Notes: a model not told the origin generated them from the letters alone. Numbered from the stretch's first letter, positions 9,850 to 19,766 are shown. The stretch is 64,000 nt of DNA from Flavobacterium sp. (GCA_018401995.1 JAGYJR010000002.1:62001-126000); one strand, 5' to 3'. Numbers and translations: made by a program.

Positions 9850-10562
9850 AATTCGAAGAAATTGGGATTGTTTTCAAAAGCGGTTCCAATGACAACCAAA
9901 TCCGCTCCAGCATCATAAATTTCTTGAATTGTATTCATAGAACGAATGCCGCCACCCACAATCAAAGGAATTTTGATATTTTGAGATATATAACGAATCA
10001 TTTCTAATGAAACATGTTGGTTGGCACCACTTCCTGCTTCTAAATAAATTAGTTTTTTTCCTAAAAATTCGCCAGCTTTAGCCGTTTTATAAGCCAACTC
10101 GATATTGTTTTGTTCTATCGGCTTGGTTTGGCTTACGCGTTGCACAGCGGTTTCTTTACCGCCATCGATAAGCAAATAGCCTGTTGGAATAATTTCCAAA
10201 TTCGATTTTTCTAATGCTTCCACCGAATTGATATGATGTTCAATTAAGTATTCTGGATTTCTTCCTGAAAGTAAACTTAAAAATAAAATGCCATCGGCTT
10301 CGTTGGAAATTTGGGATGGATGACCAGGGAAAATTAAAATTGGTAATTGTGTTTCCTTTTTTAAGAAGGCTATTAATTGGTCTAAATGAGAACCGCTAAA
10401 AGTACTTCCGCCTACAAAAATATGAGTTGCAGGTGAAGTCTGAATTTTTTTGGACAAATTCAAAACATTTTCTATTGCAACCTTTTCAGGGTCGATTAGA
10501 ATAGCTAATAGTTTTTGGTTATTAGTTTTAGAATTTAAAATTTGCTGATATAGGTTTTTCAT
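9846..10562 (-). CDS. pcrB: Geranylgeranylglyceryl/heptaprenylglyceryl phosphate synthase
   Basis: TIM-barrel; LIDPEKV, VGGSTFSG, YLEAGSGAN, VGGGIRS, VVIGTAFE. Confidence 0.93.
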   Translation of the reverse strand: MKNLYQQILNSKTNNQKLLAILIDPEKVAIENVLNLSKKIQTSPATHIFVGGSTFSGSHLDQLIAFLKKETQLPILIFPGHPSQISNEADGILFLSLLSGRNPEYLIEHHINSVEALEKSNLEIIPTGYLLIDGGKETAVQRVSQTKPIEQNNIELAYKTAKAGEFLGKKLIYLEAGSGANQHVSLEMIRYISQNIKIPLIVGGGIRSMNTIQEIYDAGADLVVIGTAFENNPNFFEL

Positions 10563-10592
10563 ATTTCTCGCAGAGACACAAAGTCACCGTTT

Positions 10593-11288
10593 TTATTTCT
10601 TTGGAAAAGCGCAGACAAAGATATAATCTTCTACTGTATAATATTGAATTTTGAACTTTTCTATACTATTATTAAAATGTAGTTCGGCAGAACATTTCCC
10701 ATCAGACAAAATAAATTTATCTTCAAAAATATGCTTTGGAAAACTGATTCCTTTCTCGTTTTTAATTTTAAAAATAGATTCTTTCACACCCCAAATCACC
10801 GTTGCTTTTTCGATTTGTTCAGCAATTGTAAGATGATTTAAATGCTTAATATCCATGAATCTTGGAGCAATTTTCAAAGTTTTATCTTTGAGCTTTTCTA
10901 AATCAATTCCAATTAATTCATTGCTAATACAAATACAAGAAAACTCATGAGAGTGTGAAATGGAGATGTATTTTTGGTTGGGTGATAGGTGTTGGGCGAT
11001 AGGTGTTGGGTTTTCATTTTCGTACTTTGTACTTTGTGCTTCGTACTTCAAATGTGGTTTTCCCGTTTCATCATATACTAAATTGTAGTCATTATATCCC
11101 AAATGTTGTAAAAGCATGCGAACCGCTAAAAAGCCTTTTTGGTGACTTTCCGATTTCATGTTTTCATACCTAAAAAGCGACGTATCTTTTAGTGATACCG
11201 ATCGAAACAAAGTGGTTACATCTTCTGTTATTTTCCAAAAATAAGCAGTAGTGTGTTCGTTTAGTGTGATGGCTTTATAAAACGGCAT
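10593..11288 (-). CDS. 4'-phosphopantetheinyl transferase superfamily protein
   Basis: GKPHL, ISISHSHEF, GIDLEKL, WGVKESIFK. Confidence 0.9.
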   Translation of the reverse strand: MPFYKAITLNEHTTAYFWKITEDVTTLFRSVSLKDTSLFRYENMKSESHQKGFLAVRMLLQHLGYNDYNLVYDETGKPHLKYEAQSTKYENENPTPIAQHLSPNQKYISISHSHEFSCICISNELIGIDLEKLKDKTLKIAPRFMDIKHLNHLTIAEQIEKATVIWGVKESIFKIKNEKGISFPKHIFEDKFILSDGKCSAELHFNNSIEKFKIQYYTVEDYIFVCAFPKK

Positions 11289-11375
11289 TTAATATAGTTT
11301 TGAAATTCAATGGATTAGGATATTAAACATTTCACAAAATCTTTTAATTCATTTAGAAAATAGAAACTTATGTTG

Positions 11376-11383
11376 TAACTTTG
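11376..11383 (+). promoter_or_regulatory. Putative -7 box (TAACTTTG) of ahcY
   Basis: TAnnTTTG consensus 36 bp upstream of ATG. Confidence 0.45.
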
Positions 11384-11418
11384 CCCACTCAAATTTAAAA
11401 ATTAAATTCAGAAATAGA

Positions 11419-12735
11419 ATGAGTACAAAAACAATTCCATACGTACCATACAAAGTTAAAGATATTTCTTTAGCAGCATGGGGTAGAAAAGAAATTCAAT
11501 TAGCAGAAGCTGAAATGCCAGGTTTAATGGCTTTAAGAGAAGAATACGGCGCAAGCCAACCTTTAAAAGGTGCTCGTATTGCAGGTTGTTTACACATGAC
11601 CATTCAAACTGCAGTTTTAATCGAAACTTTAGTTGCTCTTGGTGCTGATGTTACTTGGTCTTCTTGTAATATTTTCTCAACTCAAGATCACGCTGCTGCT
11701 GCTATTGCTGCTGCTGGAATCCCAGTGTATGCATGGAAAGGAATGAATGAGGAAGAATTTGATTGGTGTATTGAGCAAACGTTATTCTTTGGTGAAGACC
11801 GTCAACCATTAAATATGATTTTAGATGATGGTGGTGATTTAACTAACATGGTTTTTGACAGATACACTGAATTAGTAGAAGGAATAAAAGGATTATCAGA
11901 GGAAACTACAACTGGAGTTCACCGTTTATACGAAAGAATGAAAGCAGGAACTTTATACATGCCAGCTATCAACGTAAACGATTCTGTAACTAAATCTAAA
12001 TTTGATAACAAATACGGTTGTAAAGAATCTGCTGTTGATGCGGTTCGTAGAGCAACTGATGTTATGTTAGCCGGAAAAAGAGTAGTGGTTTGTGGATACG
12101 GCGACGTTGGAAAAGGAACTGCTGCTTCATTCCGTGGAGCGGGTTCGATTGTAACAGTTACTGAAATTGATCCAATTTGTGCTTTACAAGCTGCTATGGA
12201 CGGTTTTGAAGTCAAAAAATTAGACACTGTTGTGGGTAATGCAGATATTGTAATTACTACAACTGGAAATAAAGATATCGTTGTTGGACGTCATTTCGAG
12301 GCTATGAAAGATAAAACTATCGTTTGTAACATCGGACACTTTGATAACGAAATCGATATGTCTTGGTTGAATAAAAACTTTGGTGCTTCTAAAAACGAAG
12401 TAAAACCTCAAGTGGATATTTACAACGTAAACGGTAAAGAAATTATCATTTTAGCTGAAGGTCGTTTAGTAAACTTAGGTTGTGCTACTGGTCATCCAAG
12501 TTTTGTAATGAGTAATTCATTCACAAACCAAACTTTGGCTCAATTGGAATTATGGACAAATAGTGCTGCTTACAAAAACGAAGTTTATATGTTACCAAAA
12601 CATTTAGATGAAAAAGTAGCAGCCCTTCACTTGGCTAAATTAGGTGTGGAATTAGAAACATTAAATCCAGAGCAAGCCGCTTACATTGGAGTTGAAGTTC
12701 AAGGACCATTCAAGCCTGATTACTATAGATATTAA
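11419..12735 (+). CDS. ahcY: Adenosylhomocysteinase
   Basis: [35 protein letters not shown]-terminal PFKPDYYRY. Confidence 0.98.
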   Translation: MSTKTIPYVPYKVKDISLAAWGRKEIQLAEAEMPGLMALREEYGASQPLKGARIAGCLHMTIQTAVLIETLVALGADVTWSSCNIFSTQDHAAAAIAAAGIPVYAWKGMNEEEFDWCIEQTLFFGEDRQPLNMILDDGGDLTNMVFDRYTELVEGIKGLSEETTTGVHRLYERMKAGTLYMPAINVNDSVTKSKFDNKYGCKESAVDAVRRATDVMLAGKRVVVCGYGDVGKGTAASFRGAGSIVTVTEIDPICALQAAMDGFEVKKLDTVVGNADIVITTTGNKDIVVGRHFEAMKDKTIVCNIGHFDNEIDMSWLNKNFGASKNEVKPQVDIYNVNGKEIIILAEGRLVNLGCATGHPSFVMSNSFTNQTLAQLELWTNSAAYKNEVYMLPKHLDEKVAALHLAKLGVELETLNPEQAAYIGVEVQGPFKPDYYRY

Positions 12736-12773
12736 TTGTCATGCTGAACTCGTTTCAGCATCTCAAACTATAT

Positions 12774-12808
12774 AAACCCTTGCAGTGATGTAAGGGTTTT
12801 GTTTTTTT
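12774..12808 (+). terminator. Intrinsic terminator after ahcY
   Basis: AAACCCTTGCA-GTGA-TGTAAGGGTTT followed by T-rich tract. Confidence 0.8.
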
Positions 12809-12854
12809 GGGCATTCCCACAAGGGGCGGGCTATCCGCACTCGCTTTTTATAAA

Positions 12855-12924
12855 AAACTTTTAGTAGTTTTTTATAAAAGAGCTCAAACAATGCTGCTAT
12901 CCCTAATGCTAAAGTGGTTTTCAG
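12855..12924 (+). repeat. Interspersed repeat copy 1, flanking a small lipoprotein gene
   Basis: AAACTTTTAGTAGTTTTTTATAAAAGAGCTCAAACAATGCTGCTATCCCTAATGCTAAAGTGGTTTTCAG aligns with 13542-13610. Confidence 0.8.
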
Positions 12925-13016
12925 TTGAAATTATAAATAACCATTTAAAAAAAAATTCTTATAATTGTAAAACAAGTGAAAGGATTCGTTTAGGAGTGAG
13001 AAAAAAATGTATATTC

Positions 13017-13475
13017 ATGATGAAAATAGAAATGAAACAATTAAGTATCGTAATTATAATGATTAGTTTTTTTGGTTGTAATAATCCAAAAAGTAATTTG
13101 AGTATTGTTTTTAATTATGATTATAAAGAAATTATAATTAGTGAACCTGAAATTTGTAAAGACGGGGAAATTGTTTATTTTAAATTAACAAGTGAAGTTC
13201 TTAATGAAAATGCTAAGGATTTAAAAGACTTAATTATAAAAAAAGAGAATGAAGTTTATTTAGAGGCAAAACATTTAGGCGCATTTAGTAGTAATTTTCC
13301 TAATTCAGATTATTTTTATTCCATTTCATATGATGGAAAAAGTATTGATGGTAATTTAGATAAACAAAAAAATATTTGGTTTTCAATTAGAGCTAATCCA
13401 AAGAGAGAAAATAACAATTTATTAGATATTTTTACTCATGAAAACTGTATGAAATGTCTATGGAACATAGATTAA
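13017..13475 (+). CDS. Hypothetical lipoprotein
   Basis: Start chosen at MMKIEMKQLSIVIIMISFFGCNN (lipobox); upstream part of listed ORF is repeat-derived. Confidence 0.65.
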   Translation: MMKIEMKQLSIVIIMISFFGCNNPKSNLSIVFNYDYKEIIISEPEICKDGEIVYFKLTSEVLNENAKDLKDLIIKKENEVYLEAKHLGAFSSNFPNSDYFYSISYDGKSIDGNLDKQKNIWFSIRANPKRENNNLLDIFTHENCMKCLWNID

Positions 13476-13541
13476 AAGCCTTTCGCAACATCCGATTCCA
13501 TTTAAGAAACTGTTTTAAAAAAGCAAAGCCCAGAAATTGAG

Positions 13542-13610
13542 AAACTTTTGGTGGTTTTTATAAAAGAGCTCAAAAAAAGCTCCTATCCCAAATGTGACAT
13601 TGGTTTTCAG
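13542..13610 (+). repeat. Interspersed repeat copy 2
   Basis: AAACTTTTGGTGGTTTTTATAAAAGAGCTCAAAAAAAGCTCCTATCCCAAATGTGACATTGGTTTTCAG. Confidence 0.8.
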
Positions 13611-13623
13611 GTCGTATGAATTG

Positions 13624-13992
13624 TTAAAAAGCTGTATTAATTTCTTCCCTTGCTTTTTTTGTCAAGCTTGCAAATACCAATTCATACGAATGATTAATTA
13701 AATGAAATGCCTTTTTATCAGGAACATCTTCATTTATTTTTACAGTATTCCAGTGGATTTTACTCATGTGATAACCTGGAGTGATACCATCAAATTTTTC
13801 GCGAAGTTCAATAGCAACTTGTGGATCACATTTTAAATTTAAGGATGGTGTTCCTTTTTCCCATTCGTATAATGAAGTTAAACAAAACATTTTTCCACCA
13901 ACTTTAAATACTAAAGTATCTTCATCAAACGGAAAATGTTCGGTTACGCCTTTTTTGTTCAAACAAAACTCATATAATTGCTGGATGTTCAT
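13624..13992 (-). CDS. MmcQ/YjbR family DNA-binding protein
   Basis: HFPFDEDTLVFKVGGKMFCL, LKCDP, PGYHMSKIHWNTV. Confidence 0.93.
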   Translation of the reverse strand: MNIQQLYEFCLNKKGVTEHFPFDEDTLVFKVGGKMFCLTSLYEWEKGTPSLNLKCDPQVAIELREKFDGITPGYHMSKIHWNTVKINEDVPDKKAFHLINHSYELVFASLTKKAREEINTAF

Positions 13993-14000
13993 TTTGGTAT

Positions 14001-14768
14001 TTACTTTTCAATTTTATACAAAACCGGTTTACTCGGACTAGCATCATTCTCAAAAGAAGCAATTTGTAAATTTAGTAGATAACTTCCATCTTGAATTTCT
14101 TCGTTTACAAAAATCATTTCTGTAATTGTACAATTAAAACGAGCATCTTCATTTACTTGATTTACATCTTTTACATTCCAAAAAGCTTTGTGTGCCAGTA
14201 ATTTTCCTTCATCGTGTTCTTTGTCTACACTCGGTAAATCGATTAATAGATGTTGGATTCCTTTTTCTCTGATATAAATTGCCGCAGCTTCTTCCAAATA
14301 AGGCGGATTGGTATTGGAATAATTCAAATGCTTTTTGCTTTCTGGATTGGGTAAGGTTCTTATAATGATTGCTTCAATTGAACCGTTTTTTGACTTATCG
14401 AGAGCAGTCGAGATGTGTTCTTTTGTAATAACTAAATCTTCTCCCACTTTTTTGGGCTCCACCGAAATCAATTCCGCAGTAAAGAAAAACTTTTTCAAAC
14501 ATTGGTTTATGGAATAAAAATCACGTGTAATATGTCCTAAGCATTCCGTGTGTGTTCCATGAGCATGCGGATTGAAGAAAATATTATTGAAATTCGTAGA
14601 TGATTTTCCTTCCGAAACTTTTCCAATCCAATCGTCCATTTTTACAGGTTCAATTTCGGGTAGATTTTGATACCATGCAATCGGATTCTGCTCGTTGTTT
14701 GTTAATGGAATAGAAATATCAAGAGGTTTTGATAAGTCGATTTGAAAGTTATTGATTTTAGCTAGCAT
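14001..14768 (-). CDS. Cyclase family protein (kynurenine formamidase-like)
   Basis: HAHGTHTECLGHI metal-binding motif, DLPSVD. Confidence 0.88.
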   Translation of the reverse strand: MLAKINNFQIDLSKPLDISIPLTNNEQNPIAWYQNLPEIEPVKMDDWIGKVSEGKSSTNFNNIFFNPHAHGTHTECLGHITRDFYSINQCLKKFFFTAELISVEPKKVGEDLVITKEHISTALDKSKNGSIEAIIIRTLPNPESKKHLNYSNTNPPYLEEAAAIYIREKGIQHLLIDLPSVDKEHDEGKLLAHKAFWNVKDVNQVNEDARFNCTITEMIFVNEEIQDGSYLLNLQIASFENDASPSKPVLYKIEK

Positions 14769-14774
14769 AATGAT

Positions 14775-14858
14775 TTAACCACAAAGGTCACAAGGTTTTT
14801 CACTAAGTTCACAAAGCTATGTGTTTCGTTGTGCCTTCATTGTGTTCTTAGTGGTTAA
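14775..14858. repeat. Intergenic palindrome-ended repeat (TTAACCAC...GTGGTTAA)
   Basis: 8-bp perfect terminal inverted repeats around CACAAAGGTCACAAGG.../...TTGTGTTCTTA. Confidence 0.65.
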
Positions 14859-14988
14859 TAACTACTCCAAATTTAATAAAAACATATTGGAAGTAATTAA
14901 ACATTTATGAAATTTATCTCAATTGCTTGTTTTAGAATTAACTATTGATTAAATTTATGCTGTTTTTCGAAATTAAAAGACGTTAAAA

Positions 14989-15369
14989 ATGAAAAAATAT
15001 CTAGTCATAATATTGCTTTTTTCAAATATCTATTTGTTTGCTCAAATGAAAACGGTCATTGCACAAACCTTTCAACAGCCAATCAATTTAAATGTGAATT
15101 TTAATAAAAACAAACCATCTTTTGTGTTGAATCAGTTGCAATTTAGAACAGATTATGACTTTTCTATTTACAACCGAACAACTCAATTAAATGATAATTT
15201 TTCTTATTACAATGGAAAATTAGAGTATAAAAATTCAATGATAATTCCTGAAAACTTGATATACAATAATAAAATGGATTCTTTTAATCCCAATGGGGTT
15301 TGTGATTTCAAAAGTGCCGTTTTAACAGGTATTTTAAATTTAACTTTAAGTTTGTTTCAATCAGAATAA
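14989..15369 (+). CDS. Hypothetical secreted protein
   Basis: ORF with signal peptide MKKYLVIILLFSNIYLFAQ. Confidence 0.6.
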   Translation: MKKYLVIILLFSNIYLFAQMKTVIAQTFQQPINLNVNFNKNKPSFVLNQLQFRTDYDFSIYNRTTQLNDNFSYYNGKLEYKNSMIIPENLIYNNKMDSFNPNGVCDFKSAVLTGILNLTLSLFQSE

Positions 15370-15372
15370 AAA

Positions 15373-16500
15373 TTACAAATTCAACAGAAACAAATCACTA
15401 GCAATTCCATCACTTAAAAACTTTCCTTTTTTTGTAGTTCTTAGGATATTATCATCTACAAACAATAAATGGTCTTCAATGAATTTTGTTGCTTGTTGGT
15501 TCAAATAATCCAAATAGGTTTTCCCAAACTCTTCCTCAATTCTATCTAAAGAAACACCCCAAATCGTTCGCAAACCTGTCATAATGTATTCGTTATAACG
15601 ATCGGTTTTGGTTAGGGTTTCCATTTCAATTGGTAATTTGTTTTCTTGAATGGATTTGATATACAACGAATTATTAGAAATATTCCAACCTCGATTATTC
15701 CCATCATAACTATGTGCTGACGGACCAATTCCAATGTATTTTTTGCCCAACCAATAACTCGAGTTGTTTTTAGAAAAATAGTTTTCTTTTCCAAAATTTG
15801 ATAATTCGTAATGAATAAATCCGTTTTCCGAAAGTTTGTCGACCAAAATATGAAAATGTTCTTGAGCCACTTCGTCAGCAGGTTGTGGAATAATTCCTTT
15901 TTGAATGAAAGAATGTAAAGCCGTTTTAGGTTCGACTGTTAAAGCATAACTTGATATATGAGGCACACCAAAAGACAAAGCTATTTCAATATTTTCCAAC
16001 CATTTCTCATTCGACATTTCAGGAATTCCATAAATCAAATCGATGGAAATATTATCGAAATACTGAGTTGCTGTTTCCAAACACTTTTTAGCTTCTTCCG
16101 AATTATGAGCGCGATTCATCATCTTCAAATCATCTTCAAAAAACGATTGAATGCCAATGGATAGTCGGTTAACTTTATTTTTTGAAAGTTCAATTATTCG
16201 ATTTTCAGTTAAATCATCCGGATTAGCTTCTACAGTAATTTCAGGATTTTCAACTACTTTATAATTTTTATAGACCGAATCAATCAAAAATTTTAAATCT
16301 GAAATTTCTAAAATACTTGGAGTACCACCACCAAAATAAATTGTCTCTATTGGTTCGGTGATGGGATGGCTTCGCATTTCAATTTCTTTTGCTAATGCCA
16401 AAACCATTTCGTTTTTCTTCTTCAAATTAGTAGAAAAATGAAAATCGCAATAGTGACAAGCTTGCTTGCAAAATGGTATGTGAATGTAGATTCCTGACAT
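15373..16500 (-). CDS. hemW: Radical SAM heme chaperone/coproporphyrinogen III oxidase-like HemW
   Basis: HIPFCKQACHYCDFHF, YFGGGTPS, SIGIQSF. Confidence 0.95.
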   Translation of the reverse strand: MSGIYIHIPFCKQACHYCDFHFSTNLKKKNEMVLALAKEIEMRSHPITEPIETIYFGGGTPSILEISDLKFLIDSVYKNYKVVENPEITVEANPDDLTENRIIELSKNKVNRLSIGIQSFFEDDLKMMNRAHNSEEAKKCLETATQYFDNISIDLIYGIPEMSNEKWLENIEIALSFGVPHISSYALTVEPKTALHSFIQKGIIPQPADEVAQEHFHILVDKLSENGFIHYELSNFGKENYFSKNNSSYWLGKKYIGIGPSAHSYDGNNRGWNISNNSLYIKSIQENKLPIEMETLTKTDRYNEYIMTGLRTIWGVSLDRIEEEFGKTYLDYLNQQATKFIEDHLLFVDDNILRTTKKGKFLSDGIASDLFLLNL

Positions 16501-16562
16501 TTTATTACTATTCAGTTGCAGTCGCAGTTTACAGTACTGAGACTGAAAACTGAGACTGAAAA

Positions 16563-17117
16563 CTATTTTTTAACTCTCGATTCATTCTGTTTCACAAAAG
16601 CATCCCAACCCGAATAACTTTTCCCAATTTCCACTCTTCCTGAATTGAAAAAATGACAAACGGCTGCTGCCAAACCATCAGTGGAGTCGAGGTTTTTTGG
16701 TAATTCTTTTAAACCTAATAATTGTTGGAGCATTTTGGCTACTTGTTCTTTGCTGGCATTTCCGTTTCCGGTGATCGCCATTTTTATTTTCTTGGGTTCG
16801 TATTCTGTAATTGGAATTTGTCTCGATAATCCGGCTGCCATCGCAACGCCTTGCGCTCTTCCTAATTTTAACATCGATTGCACATTTTTCCCAAAGAAAG
16901 GCGCTTCAATTGCAATTTCATCAGGATGATGGGTTTCAATAAGTTCGATGGTGCGTTCAAAAATGACTTTCAATTTGGTATAATGGTCGTCGTATTTGGA
17001 CAAAATGAGTTCGTTCAACTGTAGAAATTCCATTTTCTTGTTGACTACTTTGATTAATCCAAAACCCATAATTGTGGTTCCTGGGTCGATTCCTAATATG
17101 ATGCGTTCGTTTGCCAA
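16563..17117 (-). CDS. ruvC: Crossover junction endodeoxyribonuclease RuvC
   Basis: LGIDPGTTIMGFG, EAPFFGKN, DGLAAAVCH. Confidence 0.97.
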   Translation of the reverse strand: MANERIILGIDPGTTIMGFGLIKVVNKKMEFLQLNELILSKYDDHYTKLKVIFERTIELIETHHPDEIAIEAPFFGKNVQSMLKLGRAQGVAMAAGLSRQIPITEYEPKKIKMAITGNGNASKEQVAKMLQQLLGLKELPKNLDSTDGLAAAVCHFFNSGRVEIGKSYSGWDAFVKQNESRVKK

Positions 17118-17172
17118 TTATTTTGTTTCAAGTTTCAAGTTTCAAGTGCAAAGTTTTCGTTACTTTGTAACC

Positions 17173-18126
17173 ATGATTGCAATTTCACACAAAGCTAAGC
17201 AATTCCTTTTAGTTCTCGTCAAACTTTTGATAGTGAGTGGCGCTTTGTATTATATTGTAAACCAATTACAAGGCGAAAAAGCCATCGATTGGCGTTTGAT
17301 TTCGAACTATTTTTCGATTAAAAGTTTGTTTTTTCTCTTGGTTTTATCGGTTTTGAATTGGGTTTTCGAAATTTTAAAATGGCAGCATTTGGTGAGTAGT
17401 TTTACTAAAATTTCCTTTTTAGAAGCGGCAAAACAAAGTTTAGGTTCGCTAACAGCATCGATTTTTACACCGAATAGAATTGGAGAATATGGAGCCAAAG
17501 CTTTATATTTTGATAAGAAAAAAATAAAGAAAATTATTTTCCTAAATTTTATTGGCAATAGCTCTCAAATGCTAGTCACTACTTTTTTCGGAATTTTAGG
17601 TTTTATAATCAGTGGTGTTGTGGTTTCCGAAACAATGCTTTGGCTAAATTTCAAATTCTCGTTGTTGCATTTGCTATTTTTAGTATTGTTTCTTTTTGTT
17701 GTTTTTCTGATTTTTAAGTTTCGAAAAGTTTCGATTTACGGTTTATCTTTGCAAAAAATTATTGAAGCTATTAAAAAGTTGTCCATTGGTTTTCATGTTA
17801 CAACTTTACAACTTTCAATCATTCGCTATTTGATTTTTGCGCACCAATTCTACTTTTTGTTGCTTATTTTTGGTGTTGAAATTTCATATTCTTTGGCATT
17901 AGCTACTATTTTTTCAATGTATTTTTTGGCATCGATAATTCCGAGTATTCATTTGATGGATGTGGCAATAAAAGGAAGTGTGGCGTTATTTTTATTTGGA
18001 AAATTAGGTGTTTTGGAGTGGAAAATCATCACGATTACTTCTGTTATGTGGTTGTTCAATTTGGTGATTCCTGTTGTCATTGGAAGTTTTTTCGTGATGA
18101 AGTATCAACCCAATGCTAAAGAATAA
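17173..18126 (+). CDS. Lysylphosphatidylglycerol synthase TM-like (UPF0104) membrane protein
   Basis: Multi-TM; SLGSLTASIFTPNRIGEYGAKALYF; start taken at MIAISHKAK. Confidence 0.75.
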   Translation: MIAISHKAKQFLLVLVKLLIVSGALYYIVNQLQGEKAIDWRLISNYFSIKSLFFLLVLSVLNWVFEILKWQHLVSSFTKISFLEAAKQSLGSLTASIFTPNRIGEYGAKALYFDKKKIKKIIFLNFIGNSSQMLVTTFFGILGFIISGVVVSETMLWLNFKFSLLHLLFLVLFLFVVFLIFKFRKVSIYGLSLQKIIEAIKKLSIGFHVTTLQLSIIRYLIFAHQFYFLLLIFGVEISYSLALATIFSMYFLASIIPSIHLMDVAIKGSVALFLFGKLGVLEWKIITITSVMWLFNLVIPVVIGSFFVMKYQPNAKE

Positions 18127-18131
18127 ATGAT

Positions 18132-19235
18132 ATGTTAGAAGTAATTTTAAGCATAATTTTTCTTCTTTATTTCCTATTCATTGGGCAACTGATTTATGGT
18201 TTTCTTCGAATGAAACGGTTTTTTAAAAAAGTAGTTGTTCCAAAAACAGCCTTTACAATTGTAGTTCCGTTCCGAAATGAAAAAGAAAATCTTCCCAATT
18301 TATTGTATTCGATTTCATTGTTAGATTATCCGAAGGAATTAGTGGAAGTGATTTTGGTGGATGATGACTCAGAAGAAGTGTTCAGTTTTCAGGATTTAGT
18401 GTTCAGTTTTCAGGTAATTAAAAACCAACGAAAATCAAATTCGCCAAAAAAAGATGCGATTGAAACGGCGATTCAAGTGGCTAAAAACGATTGGATTATT
18501 ACTACGGATGCGGATTGTTTGGTTCAAAAGGATTGGTTGAAAATTTATGACCAATATATTCAGGAAAAGGAATTGGAAATGGTGGCTTCTGGAGTTTGTT
18601 ATGTTCCAAAAAAAGGTTTTTTATCCGCTTTTCAGAATTTAGATTTTTTGAGTTTGCAAGGCGCCACGATTGGAAGTTTTGGAATTGATAAACCTTTTAT
18701 GTGTAATGGTGCTAATTTTGCTTATTCCAAAGTGTTTTTCAAAGAATTAAACGGCTTTCAAGGAAATGAAACTATTGCTAGCGGTGATGATGTTTTTTTA
18801 TTGCAAAAAGCAGTTTCAGTTGCGCCTGAGAAAGTTGGATTTTTATTGGCTAAAGAAAGTATTGTGGCTACAAAACCAGTAGAAACTTGGAGTGAATTAT
18901 TCCAACAACGTGTTCGTTGGGCTTCAAAAAGTACAGGATATTCTTCGGTTTATGGAAAGTTTTTGGCTTTGTTAGTTTTTGGAGGAAATTTGGCATGGAT
19001 TTTAAGTTTTTTACTTTGGTTAATTGGAATTTTAGACCAAAATGTATTCATGCTTTTTGTCGCATTGAAATTTCTAATCGATTTTATTTTACTTTACAAA
19101 ACGGCAAATTTTTTCCAATCGAAATTGCAATACGTGTTGGCTAGTAGTTTATTGTATCCGTTTTTTAGTGTTTCGGTAGCGTTGTATTTGTTGTTTGGAA
19201 AATACAATTGGAAAGGGAGAAGTTTCAGGAAATAA
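18132..19235 (+). CDS. Family 2 glycosyltransferase
   Basis: VPFRNEKENLPNLLYSI, VDDDS, TTDADC, QRVRWASK, C-terminal TM segments. Confidence 0.93.
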   Translation: MLEVILSIIFLLYFLFIGQLIYGFLRMKRFFKKVVVPKTAFTIVVPFRNEKENLPNLLYSISLLDYPKELVEVILVDDDSEEVFSFQDLVFSFQVIKNQRKSNSPKKDAIETAIQVAKNDWIITTDADCLVQKDWLKIYDQYIQEKELEMVASGVCYVPKKGFLSAFQNLDFLSLQGATIGSFGIDKPFMCNGANFAYSKVFFKELNGFQGNETIASGDDVFLLQKAVSVAPEKVGFLLAKESIVATKPVETWSELFQQRVRWASKSTGYSSVYGKFLALLVFGGNLAWILSFLLWLIGILDQNVFMLFVALKFLIDFILLYKTANFFQSKLQYVLASSLLYPFFSVSVALYLLFGKYNWKGRSFRK

Positions 19236-19260
19236 ATTTCAAAATCTAACCTCTATTTTC

Positions 19261-19740
19261 TTATTCCTCCACTTTAATAATTACCGGTAAAACAAACTGC
19301 GATTTCACTTTAATACCACGTTTGATTGCAGGTTCAATTTTTGGGAAATCAGATAAACGGTTTTGAAGAATACTATCGATTATTGCAATATCGTATGAAA
19401 TGGTTTCTTCAGGTTTTAGTGTTTCAAAAGCAATAGTTGCATCAGGTTGTATGGTAATTTTTACGCTAATGGTATCAATTTCTGGATACAAAACATGTAA
19501 CGTATCAATACTGATTCGTTGTTGAATATGTTGGACTAAAAAATCAAAAAAACATTGTTTTTGGGCTTCTTTATCGGTTATGGATTCACAATCCGCAACT
19601 GTTGGATACGCATCGACTTCATTCCAATTTATTTTTTGTAATTCTTGTTGTAGCAGTTCTTGCTCGTCGGGTACTTTTTTATCGAAAAGCTGACAAGAGG
19701 ATAAAAAGACAAAACAAAAAATAATTAGAAAGTTCTTCAT
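19261..19740 (-). CDS. Hypothetical lipoprotein
   Basis: MKNFLIIFCFVFLSSCQLF lipobox; internal Met taken as start. Confidence 0.65.
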   Translation of the reverse strand: MKNFLIIFCFVFLSSCQLFDKKVPDEQELLQQELQKINWNEVDAYPTVADCESITDKEAQKQCFFDFLVQHIQQRISIDTLHVLYPEIDTISVKITIQPDATIAFETLKPEETISYDIAIIDSILQNRLSDFPKIEPAIKRGIKVKSQFVLPVIIKVEE

Positions 19741-19766
19741 TAATCTGTTAACTTTGTTATTATTGA

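Noticed and set aside
12807-13016. N-terminal extension of the 222-aa ORF
   Set aside because: Encoded by interspersed repeat DNA; signal peptide/lipobox supports start at 13017.
16996-17172. N-terminal extension of the UPF0104 protein
   Set aside because: Overlaps the ruvC coding region and TTTCAAG repeat DNA; start at 17173 gives a normal N-terminus.
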